Positions 1 to 6,000 of a DNA stretch of 8,063 nucleotides are shown here, one piece after another. Numbering within the stretch: the first letter of the stretch is position 1; each line of letters starts with the position of its first letter. The stretch covers positions 1 to 8,063 of the forward strand of contig JAXHUR010000104.1 of assembly GCA_034189505.1 (NCBI GenBank). The letters run 5' to 3'. The notes under the pieces are model-generated. The model was given only the letters and a program-made list of their open reading frames with translations, was not told the DNA's origin and searched no databases. The position numbers and the translations under genes were made by a program. The stretch comes from Geoalkalibacter_A sp034189505. Its GTDB lineage: Bacteria > Desulfobacterota > Desulfuromonadia > Desulfuromonadales > Geoalkalibacteraceae.

Positions 1-237
1 GATGGGCACCTCATGTTTCGCCGGTACCGGCACAGGGAAGGGCTGCCCATGCACAACAAGTTCATTCTGGTCGAGGCGCCGCAGTACCGGGAAATCATCT
101 TCGGCAGCATGAATCTCTCCGAGCGCTCTCTTCATGCCAACCACGAACTGCTGGTGGTTTCGGGCAGCTCTCTGTTGTATGATGCCTTTCAGGAACGGTG
201 GCAGCAAATGATTCAGGAAACAGAGGCGAGACTTTAA
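1..237 (+). CDS. Phospholipase D-like protein, C-terminal fragment (5' end outside window)
   Basis: The reading frame is open from base 1 and stops at 235-237, so only the last 78 residues are present. They carry the second half of a PLD-superfamily active site: HNK (52-60), then a hydrophobic strand, then the GSMNLSERS segment that follows the HxK motif in PLD and cardiolipin-synthase-like enzymes, then an NHELLVVS strand and a C-terminal helix. Family members use two HxK motifs to cleave or transfer phosphodiesters through a phospho-histidine intermediate, usually at the membrane or on nucleic acid. The usual HxKxxxxD reads HxKxxxxE here. The stop codon overlaps the start of the next gene (TAATG), so it sits in an operon with envelope glycan genes, and a role on a lipid or undecaprenyl-phosphate-type substrate is conceivable. 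Substrate cannot be told from the fragment. The internal ATG at 13 is unlikely to be the true start, because a whole PLD domain needs more N-terminal sequence. Confidence 0.85.
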   Translation, partial: DGHLMFRRYRHREGLPMHNKFILVEAPQYREIIFGSMNLSERSLHANHELLVVSGSSLLYDAFQERWQQMIQETEARL

Positions 238-1445
238 TGATGGTTCAGGATAAAAGAAACTGTGATTTCGCAGGCATGCCCCCGGGTGAACAACAGCCGC
301 TTGCAATCGTGATGGTCGACTCCCACGACGCCGTCAAACGCGGCGGGGCGGTGCAGTGTGCCTCCCTCGCCCGCGCGCTGGCCAGGCGTGGCCACGATGT
401 GACCTGCATATTCGACGGATCGCCGGATCAGCCCCTGCATGGGGCCTGGTTTGCAAGCCTGCGGGAAGCGGGCGTCCGGATACTGCGCCTCGGCCTGAGA
501 AGTCCTGCCGGCATGGCGCGGCTGCGCAGCATCCTGGCCACGCAGCAGCCGGATATTCTGCATACCCACAAGAACCGGGCCCTCTTTTTCGCCTACTTCG
601 CAACCTTGGGAATGCGCCGCCCGATATGGACGGCCAACCGGGGGACGGTCTATCCCCTGTCGCGCAACTTCCTGGCGCACAGAATTCACCGGCGCCAGGT
701 CGCATGCATGTTCGCCGTTTCCCATGCCGTCAGGGACGCTCTGATAGACGATGGCATAGCGGGAGAAAAGGTCGAGGTTGTCTATGGCAGCTTCGACCCG
801 GAGCGCTTTCATCCCGGGGTTTCCGGTGACGCCATGCGCCGCAGATGGGCTGTCCCTCCACAGACTCCCCTCGTCGGCCTGATCGGCTCTCTGAAAACCC
901 CCAAGAAAGGGCATTCCGTTCTGCTCGAAACAGCAGCCCTTCTCAAGGAGAAACACCCGGAGCTGCGCTTTGTCCTGGTCGGTGACGGAGATGCAGGGCC
1001 GCTTCAGGCCGCGGCCGCCTCACTGGGGATTGCGGATCGAGTGATCTTCGCCGGTTTCACCGAAGAGGTTCCTGCCGCACTGGCCGCGCTGGATGTGGTC
1101 GTGTGCGCCTCCCTGCGCGGCGAGGGCCTGACCGGCGCTTTACGCGAAGCACTCGCCATGGCCCGTCCGGTCGTCTCAAGCGACGTAGCCGGCAATCGGG
1201 AACTGGTTCTGAATGAACGTACCGGACTCCTTGTTCCTCCCGGAGATCCGGCCGCGCTGGCCGCCGCCATCGCGCGGATGCTCAACGACACAGAACTGGC
1301 TCGGAACTGCGCGGCCCGGGGACGGCAGCGCGTTCTCGAGCTCTGCACGGATGACCGGCGGGCTGTCCAGGTCGAATGGGTCTACCGTGAGCTGCTCCAG
1401 GCGCCACAGGCCGCAGCCCCAACCGCAAAGAGCTCGAAAGCGTAA
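237..1445 (+). CDS. GT4-type glycosyltransferase (GT-B fold)
   Basis: This predicted cytoplasmic or membrane-associated glycosyltransferase (402 residues) would move a sugar from a nucleotide-sugar donor to a growing glycan or lipid-linked acceptor. The N-terminal Rossmann half starts with LAIVMVDSHD and a glycine-containing RGGAVQ loop (about 22-40) and includes an ILHTHKNRA segment (107-115). The C-terminal donor-binding half starts at the VGLIGSLKTPKKG strand (213-225) and includes FVLVGDGD (245-252) and the canonical EX7E pair, Glu296 and Glu304, in GEGLTGALREALA. Length and layout are normal for the family. I chose the start at 237 (or 240, the next codon), which overlaps the upstream stop as TAATG with GAGG at 223-226. 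An in-frame ATG at 198 would only add residues buried in the upstream gene. Its stop overlaps the next gene in the same way. Donor and acceptor are not predictable. It has no hydrophobic segment long enough to be a clear membrane helix. Confidence 0.93.
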   Translation: MMVQDKRNCDFAGMPPGEQQPLAIVMVDSHDAVKRGGAVQCASLARALARRGHDVTCIFDGSPDQPLHGAWFASLREAGVRILRLGLRSPAGMARLRSILATQQPDILHTHKNRALFFAYFATLGMRRPIWTANRGTVYPLSRNFLAHRIHRRQVACMFAVSHAVRDALIDDGIAGEKVEVVYGSFDPERFHPGVSGDAMRRRWAVPPQTPLVGLIGSLKTPKKGHSVLLETAALLKEKHPELRFVLVGDGDAGPLQAAAASLGIADRVIFAGFTEEVPAALAALDVVVCASLRGEGLTGALREALAMARPVVSSDVAGNRELVLNERTGLLVPPGDPAALAAAIARMLNDTELARNCAARGRQRVLELCTDDRRAVQVEWVYRELLQAPQAAAPTAKSSKA

Positions 1446-2578
1446 TGGCTTCCAGAGATCACAACAAACCGTTCTCTCCTGACCGGGTCTGGGTGCTGAC
1501 CAATCCCCATCCCGGCAACCGGTCCCAGGCCATCGGCCTGGCCGAAGCCCTGGGGTGGGGCTACGAAGTCAAAGAGCTGCATTTCACCCCCGGGTCCCGG
1601 CGCCGACGCCGTCTGCCCTTTCTGCCCCTTACCGCCGGGCTGGACCGGCAGAGATCCTCCCCTCTGCAACCCCCGTGGCCGGACCTGGTCATTGGCGTGG
1701 GGTGCAGCACGGCCCCGGTGACCCGCTGGATCGGCCGCGCCAGCCAGGGGCGCACGCGCACGGTCCAAATCGGCCGGGGCGGCGGACCGGTGGCAGACTG
1801 CTACGACGCGGTTATCACTCCACGGCACTGCCGCATGCCGCCGGATGCCAGGCGCTATGAAATTGTTCTTTCCCTGAATCCCATTTCGCCAGAGCAGCTT
1901 GCTGAAGCAGGCCGACAGTGGCCCGGGCTGCTGGACGGCGCGGCGCGCCCCGTGATCGCTCTCCTTGTGGGCGGTGACGCCGCGCGCTTTCGGCTCAGTG
2001 CCGATGACGCGGCGGCCATGGCTTCACAAGTGCGGTCCTGGGCCGAGGAGAACGGCGGCAGCGTCGTCGCCGTGACCAGCCGGCGCACCAGTCAGCCCGC
2101 CACCGAGGCACTGCAGGCCGCTCTGCGTCATCCGCATCGCGTTTATGCCTGGCAGCCGGAACAAGCCGCGAACCCCTATCGTGCGCTGCTGGCGCAGGCC
2201 GATGTGCTGGTGGTTACCGGCGAGAGCGAGTCCATGCTGGCTGAGGCGGCGGCCACCACGGCCCCTGTCTACATCTATCCGGTGCGTGAAGTGAAATCCG
2301 ACCGTCTCAAAAGTCGTGTGAGGGAGTGGGGCGTGCGCCGGGCCTACGCCCATTTTTCTCAAGGATCCGGCGGGACGGCCGGCACGGTAGATGCCTTGCT
2401 CGCCTGGTTGATGCGCCGCGGCCTGCTGCGTCCGCGCCGGGACCTGAGCATGCTGCACGAGGCACTTTACGCTGCCGGCCGGGCGCGACCGTTCGGCGCC
2501 TCGCTGCAGACAAACCCTCAGCCGCCCCTGCGGGAGGCTCCAGAGGTGGCGCGCTGGCTGAAACGCATTTTACGTTGA
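1445..2578 (+). CDS. ELM1 family protein (Mito_fiss_Elm1, glycosyltransferase-like)
   Basis: The 377-residue product matches the bacterial ELM1 family, named after a plant mitochondrial fission factor. In bacteria it is found near lipopolysaccharide and Kdo genes, and its biochemical role is unproven. Diagnostic stretches in order are VWVLTNPHPGNRSQAIGLAEALG (about 15-37; the family usually has a D.KPGH.NQ variant), PDLVIGVGCSTAP (79-91), VQIGRGGGPVADCYDAVITPRH (107-128), VIALLVGGDAARF (170-182), and near the C-terminus VLVVTGESESMLAEAAATTAPVYIYPV. That last stretch resembles the nucleotide-sugar binding end of GT-B glycosyltransferases. A run of five arginines (52-56) follows the first beta-strand region and could favour membrane or acidic-polymer contact. 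It begins with ATG overlapping the upstream stop (TAATG, 1443-1447) and no strong ribosome binding site, so translation probably depends on coupling. GC-rich like its upstream neighbours. I infer an envelope-glycan role from context; a direct role in organelle-like fission is not implied. Confidence 0.9.
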   Translation: MASRDHNKPFSPDRVWVLTNPHPGNRSQAIGLAEALGWGYEVKELHFTPGSRRRRRLPFLPLTAGLDRQRSSPLQPPWPDLVIGVGCSTAPVTRWIGRASQGRTRTVQIGRGGGPVADCYDAVITPRHCRMPPDARRYEIVLSLNPISPEQLAEAGRQWPGLLDGAARPVIALLVGGDAARFRLSADDAAAMASQVRSWAEENGGSVVAVTSRRTSQPATEALQAALRHPHRVYAWQPEQAANPYRALLAQADVLVVTGESESMLAEAAATTAPVYIYPVREVKSDRLKSRVREWGVRRAYAHFSQGSGGTAGTVDALLAWLMRRGLLRPRRDLSMLHEALYAAGRARPFGASLQTNPQPPLREAPEVARWLKRILR

Positions 2579-2620
2579 AACCGAAGCGCGCTTCTTTATC
2601 CGTCTTGCAACCGCAAAAAA

Positions 2621-2625
2621 AAGGA
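2621..2625 (+). promoter_or_regulatory. Ribosome binding site of the radical SAM gene
   Basis: AAGGA after a run of eight A residues, ten bases before the ATG at 2636. It supports this start and shows the gene has its own initiation signal, in contrast to the two coupled genes before it. Confidence 0.6.
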
Positions 2626-2635
2626 AACGACCTGT

Positions 2636-3628
2636 ATGGCCACACGATATTTCATCCCCCAGGACGACAACACCGGCTTGCGCTATCTCCTGCGCCGCCA
2701 CCTGCAACGCCGGCGGCCGGTACCCGAGTTCCCGCGGATTCTGCAGATCCAGACCCCGTCGGGCTGCATTGCGCATTGCAGCTTCTGCCCCAACGAGAGC
2801 ACCCTCGGCAGGCTCTCCATGGGGCGCATGGACGAAGATCTCTTCCACCGTCTCATCGATGAAGCGCTCAGGCACCCGGTTGAGCGCATCAGCCCCTATC
2901 TGATGAACGAGCCCCTGGCCGATCCGCGCCTGCCGGACCTGATCCGCTACATCTCCGACCGCAAGACAGAGAAGACCCGGACCAAGATCAACACCAACGC
3001 CTCCTACCTCGATGAGGAGATGGGCGGACGCCTCATCGAAAGCGGCCTCGATCGCCTGCATGTGAGCTTCCACGGCATCCGCAGGGAAACCTACGAGGCG
3101 AGCATGGGGAACCTGAGCTGGGAAAAGAACCTTGCCAATGTCAATCGCTTCATCGAACTCAAAAGGCGAAGCAAGGCGAAAACCCCGAAGCTCAAGATCA
3201 CCATGGTGCATACGAAAGCCATCGACCGGGAGCTGGAGGAAATCCGCGAATACTGGAACTCTCGGGGGGTCACGGTCAACATTCACGCCCTGGAGAACCG
3301 TTCGAATCGCACAGTGGAGGGTCGCGGCCTCAACATCCTGCCGATGCGCGCCCTCTCCGACTGCGATCGCCTTATGCAGCAGGCCTATATCCTGTGGAAC
3401 GGCGACTGCGTTCTGTGCTGCGTCGACTGGGAGCGGACGACAATTATGGGGAACGCCGCCGAGGAAGGGCTGCAGAACGTCTGGCGGAATGAAAAATATC
3501 TGCAGTTTCGCCGAGCTTATCTGGCAGGCAGCACACAGGGGACGCTTTGTCATGCCTGCCAGGTTCAGGACGAGCTTGACTTCTCGTTCAAACCAAAAAA
3601 ATCGCTGAAACGGATTTTATGGGGGTAA
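2636..3628 (+). CDS. Radical SAM enzyme with C-terminal SPASM-type cluster
   Basis: This is a 330-residue radical SAM protein. The [4Fe-4S]-binding CX3CX2C motif is CIAHCSFC (Cys44, Cys48, Cys51), next to the LQIQTPSG first strand. LMNEPLADPRL (89-99) fits the GGE/NEP S-adenosylmethionine-contact region, and KINTNASYL (117-125) and LHVSFHGI (141-148) are the following barrel strands. The C-terminal half has Cys243, Gly256, Cys258, Cys261, Cys305 and Cys308, a spacing that fits a SPASM-type auxiliary iron-sulfur cluster. Such enzymes make a 5'-deoxyadenosyl radical to modify peptides, proteins or small molecules including sugars. No precursor-peptide gene is visible nearby, and its neighbours all concern glycans, so a sugar or glycolipid substrate is the likelier reading (inference). 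It needs anaerobic or low-oxygen conditions for its clusters, which agrees with an anaerobic host. It lies 57 bp after the ELM1 gene and is probably in the same operon. Substrate unknown. Confidence 0.93.
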   Translation: MATRYFIPQDDNTGLRYLLRRHLQRRRPVPEFPRILQIQTPSGCIAHCSFCPNESTLGRLSMGRMDEDLFHRLIDEALRHPVERISPYLMNEPLADPRLPDLIRYISDRKTEKTRTKINTNASYLDEEMGGRLIESGLDRLHVSFHGIRRETYEASMGNLSWEKNLANVNRFIELKRRSKAKTPKLKITMVHTKAIDRELEEIREYWNSRGVTVNIHALENRSNRTVEGRGLNILPMRALSDCDRLMQQAYILWNGDCVLCCVDWERTTIMGNAAEEGLQNVWRNEKYLQFRRAYLAGSTQGTLCHACQVQDELDFSFKPKKSLKRILWG

Positions 3629-3714
3629 AAATTGAGGGCGGCCCAAGGCACCGCCGGCGCGCACCCCGAACAAGCAAATTCCTACTGTTACTTGGTAGCT
3701 GGAGGCAGACGCCG
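3629..3714 (+). other. Intergenic gap with small GC stem-loop
   Basis: An 86-bp spacer between the radical SAM gene and the next glycosyltransferase. It holds a perfect 5-bp stem, GGCGG (3637-3641) with CCGCC (3651-3655), around a 9-base loop. No T-tract follows, so it is not a convincing intrinsic terminator, though it could trim or slow the transcript. A frame that begins with an ATG at 3619, inside the upstream gene, stays open through the gap into the next gene. I read that as chance extension because a much better start exists at 3715. The GC-rich composition upstream gives way to AT-richer DNA right after this gap. Confidence 0.35.
3701..3705 (+). promoter_or_regulatory. Strong ribosome binding site that fixes the start at 3715
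   Basis: GGAGG nine bases before the ATG at 3715. It selects this start over the in-frame ATG at 3619, which overlaps the radical SAM stop codon and has no good ribosome binding site. Confidence 0.7.
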
Positions 3715-4782
3715 ATGAAGGTTTTATTGCTTGGAGAATATAGTGGGTTTCACAGGAACCTCAAGGACGGGCTTGAAGTCCTGGGGCACGAGGTTCAGAT
3801 TGCCTCGAGCGGGGATGGATGGAAAAAGATTTCTAGCGATATAGACCTGGGTCAGACACTCTCATCGAATTGGAGCAAGTGGACAAGAATAGGTCGGGCG
3901 TTGCTTCATCGCCAAAAATTGATCAATAACGACATCATTCACATTATTAATCCGTACATCTTTCCGCGGAAATGGAATTTCAATGACCACTTTATTCGCT
4001 ACCTGGTGCGGAACAATCGAAGATCTTTTCTCATGGGTGCCGGCGACGATGCCTTTTATTGGCAGATTGCACGTAAAAAACTGAAATACGGAAGATTCGA
4101 GGACATTGTCAAGTATGATGCCAAGAACGGTAAAATCCGTTGGATGACCCAGGGCGCAATGCAATGGAACCGGGAACTGGCGGAAAAGGTTGATGGGATC
4201 ATCCCTTTTAACTATGAATATACAATTGGTTACGAGGGTTTCGAAAATCTCAGGCCAACGATACCGATTCCGGTCAACTGTGAAAAAATTCCCTACGCTC
4301 CCAATTGCGTCAAGGGGAAAATTGTCGTTTTTCACGGGCTCAATCGTTACGGAGCCAAGGGAACCCGACATGTGGAAAAGGCCTTCGAGATTTTAAGGAA
4401 AAAATATCCGAACGATCTTGAACTGGTGATTGATGGGGGCATGCCGCTTGATGATTACCTGCACTTTTTGAAGCGCGTCAATGTCGTTGTCGACGAGACT
4501 TTCAGCCACTCCTGGGGCATGAACGCGGTTTATTCCATGGCTCTGGGAAAGGTCGTGCTGGGGGGAGCAGAACCTGAGCATATGCGGGCAGTGCGGGTCC
4601 GGGAAACGCCCGTGGTCAACATTCTTCCCGATCCCCACGACATCGTCAACAAAATCGAAACTGTCCTGGAGCAAAGGGATCGGTTGGAAGAGTGGGGTCA
4701 GCGCTCACGATGCTTCGTCGAAGAGATTCACGGTCATGTGAAAGTCGCCCGGGCCTGTGCCGAACAATGGAATACTGATTAG
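3715..4782 (+). CDS. Divergent GT-B (GT1/GT4-like) glycosyltransferase lacking EX7E
   Basis: A 355-residue product beginning MKVLLLGEYSGFHRNLKDGL, the typical first strand and acceptor-side loop of a GT-B glycosyltransferase. HIINPYIF (76-83) corresponds to the conserved mid N-domain strand and MGAGDDAFYW (107-116) to the next. The C-domain starts around KIVVFHGLNRYGAKGT (202-217), then LELVIDGGMPLDDYL (235-249), VNVVVDETFSHSWGMNAVYSMALGK (255-279) and VVLGGAEPEHM. In the position where GT4 enzymes carry EX7E, this protein has Ser266 and Ser274, so the catalytic or donor-binding glutamates are absent. The GMNA-x-x-x-MAxGKVV pattern is, from memory, shared by a subgroup of glycosyltransferases in polysaccharide clusters, so loss may be a subfamily trait and not decay. 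The gene is clearly AT-richer than those upstream. Last gene of the plus-strand block, ending 19 bp from the opposing wecE stop codon. Donor and acceptor unknown. Confidence 0.83.
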   Translation: MKVLLLGEYSGFHRNLKDGLEVLGHEVQIASSGDGWKKISSDIDLGQTLSSNWSKWTRIGRALLHRQKLINNDIIHIINPYIFPRKWNFNDHFIRYLVRNNRRSFLMGAGDDAFYWQIARKKLKYGRFEDIVKYDAKNGKIRWMTQGAMQWNRELAEKVDGIIPFNYEYTIGYEGFENLRPTIPIPVNCEKIPYAPNCVKGKIVVFHGLNRYGAKGTRHVEKAFEILRKKYPNDLELVIDGGMPLDDYLHFLKRVNVVVDETFSHSWGMNAVYSMALGKVVLGGAEPEHMRAVRVRETPVVNILPDPHDIVNKIETVLEQRDRLEEWGQRSRCFVEEIHGHVKVARACAEQWNTD

Positions 4783-4783
4783 A

Positions 4784-4797
4784 CCGTCTTCCAACGG
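4784..4797. terminator. Possible short bidirectional stem-loop between convergent genes
   Basis: The 19-bp gap between opposing stop codons contains CCGT, a 6-base loop and ACGG, followed on the plus strand by a short TTT. The stem can be extended by two pairs across one A/C mismatch. It is in the right place for a shared terminator, but the stem is short and the T-tract poor, so this is a weak call. Confidence 0.3.
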
Positions 4798-4801
4798 CCT
4801 T

Positions 4802-5935
4802 TCAGCTCTTATAAAAATGGGTGACCGCCTGTGATATCTTTTCGATTTCAGCCTGCTTGAGTCCATAAAACATCGGCAATCTGACCAGCCGGTTGCTTTC
4901 GGTCGTTGTGTACCGGTCTTTCCCTTTGAATTCACCGAATTTTTGTCCTGCCGGAGAGTCGTGAAGGGGGACATAGTGAAACACGGCCATGATCCCTTGT
5001 TCCTGCAGATGCCGGATCAACGCCGTTCTCTCCCTGAGGTCCCGTGTTTTCAGGTAGAACATATGAGAATTGTGTCGACACTGGTGGGGGACCTGAGGAA
5101 AGGACACGAGAGAACTCCGCTGCAGTGGGCGAAGGCTATTGAGATAACCGTTCCAGGACGCCAGACGATTGGCGTTGATCTGCTCCGCGACTTCCAGTTG
5201 ACCCCAAAGGTAAGCTGCCTGGAGTTCAGAGGGCAGGTAGCTGCTTCCGATATCGACCCATGAATATTTGGCGACCATGCCCCTGAAGAATTGGCAGCGA
5301 TTGGTTCCCTTCTCGCGGATGATTTCGGCTCGCCCGACGAGACCGGCGTCGTTGATGATCAGCAGACCGCCTTCTCCGCCGCTGGTGTAATTTTTCGTTT
5401 CATGAAAACTGTAGGCGGCCAGGTGACCGAAGGTTCCCAGCGGCCGCCCCTGGTATTCGGCCATCATCCCCTGGGCGGCGTCTTCGATGACGAACAGTCC
5501 ATGACGACTGGCAATGTCCATAATTACGTCCATCGCACAACCGACCCCGCCGTAATGAACCGGAACGATAACTTTGGTCCTGGCGGTAATCGCCTCTTCC
5601 AGCAGATTTTCATCGAGGTTGAGAGTGTCCGACCGAATATCGACAAAGACGATTTTCGCTCCCCGCAGCACGAAGGCGTTGGCCGTGCTGACGAAGGTAT
5701 AGCTGGGCATGATGACTTCGTCGCCGGGCTGGATATCCACCAAAATGGCGGCCATTTCCAGGGCATGCGTGCATGAGGGGGTCAGCAGCGCCTTGTGGCA
5801 GCCGAGTTTCTCCTCGAACCAGTTCTGGCACTTTCTGCCAAAATAACCGTCCCCCGATATTTTCTGCCCTGCCATGGCCTCTATCACGTATTTTTCTTCG
5901 TTTCCGGTCAAGGGAGGCTTGTTGAATACGATCAT
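4802..5935 (-). CDS. wecE: dTDP-4-amino-4,6-dideoxygalactose transaminase (WecE/RffA type)
   Basis: This 377-residue PLP-dependent aminotransferase of the DegT/DnrJ/EryC1/StrS family would convert dTDP-4-keto-6-deoxy-D-glucose and glutamate to dTDP-4-amino-4,6-dideoxy-D-galactose (dTDP-Fuc4N) in the cytoplasm. In Escherichia coli this step serves enterobacterial common antigen. The match to E. coli WecE, recalled from memory, is close along the whole length: LLTPSCTHALEMAA (50-63), GDEVIMPSYTFVSTANAFVL (71-90), RGAKIVFVDI, VIVPVHYGG, EDAAQG (151-156, cofactor contact), SFHETKNYTSGGEGG (176-190), EIIREKGTNRCQFFRG, DIGSSYLPSELQAAYLW and MAVFHYVPLH near the end. The Schiff-base lysine is Lys181. 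Such identity supports the specific product and not just the family. It follows the acyltransferase gene by 59 bp on the same strand, with a weak AAAAGA-like ribosome binding site. The genes for dTDP-4-keto-6-deoxyglucose supply (rmlA and rmlB) are not in this window. Confidence 0.95.
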   Translation of the reverse strand: MIVFNKPPLTGNEEKYVIEAMAGQKISGDGYFGRKCQNWFEEKLGCHKALLTPSCTHALEMAAILVDIQPGDEVIMPSYTFVSTANAFVLRGAKIVFVDIRSDTLNLDENLLEEAITARTKVIVPVHYGGVGCAMDVIMDIASRHGLFVIEDAAQGMMAEYQGRPLGTFGHLAAYSFHETKNYTSGGEGGLLIINDAGLVGRAEIIREKGTNRCQFFRGMVAKYSWVDIGSSYLPSELQAAYLWGQLEVAEQINANRLASWNGYLNSLRPLQRSSLVSFPQVPHQCRHNSHMFYLKTRDLRERTALIRHLQEQGIMAVFHYVPLHDSPAGQKFGEFKGKDRYTTTESNRLVRLPMFYGLKQAEIEKISQAVTHFYKS

Positions 5936-5964
5936 TGTTTATCTTTTGAAAAAGAATGTTGGGT

Positions 5965-6000
5965 CGTTGAGTGCGGCGGGATATCGGCAAATATTCAACG
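5965..6000 (-). other. Inverted repeat across the acyltransferase-wecE junction
   Basis: CGTTGA (5965-5970) and TCAACG (5995-6000) form a perfect 6-bp inverted repeat with a 24-base spacer. It includes the acyltransferase stop codon and sits just upstream of wecE. It could form an mRNA hairpin that adjusts wecE expression or stabilises a processed transcript. It lacks a T-run, and chance is a fair alternative. Confidence 0.25.

Noticed and set aside
234..956. 240-codon open frame on the minus strand
   Set aside because: It lies antisense to a well-supported GT4 gene and its translation has no family features; long antisense frames are expected in GC-rich coding DNA.
2570..3553. 327-codon open frame on the minus strand
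   Set aside because: Antisense to the radical SAM gene, whose cysteine motifs and strand pattern are unmistakable. The shadow frame has no recognisable motif or ribosome binding site.
3619..3714. N-terminal extension of the divergent glycosyltransferase from ATG at 3619
   Set aside because: The extension is proline/arginine-rich and unlike a GT-B N-terminus, has no good ribosome binding site, and the ATG at 3715 has GGAGG at ideal distance and starts the first Rossmann strand.
5291..5776. 161-codon plus-strand frame
   Set aside because: Antisense shadow of wecE, whose identity is secure along its whole length.
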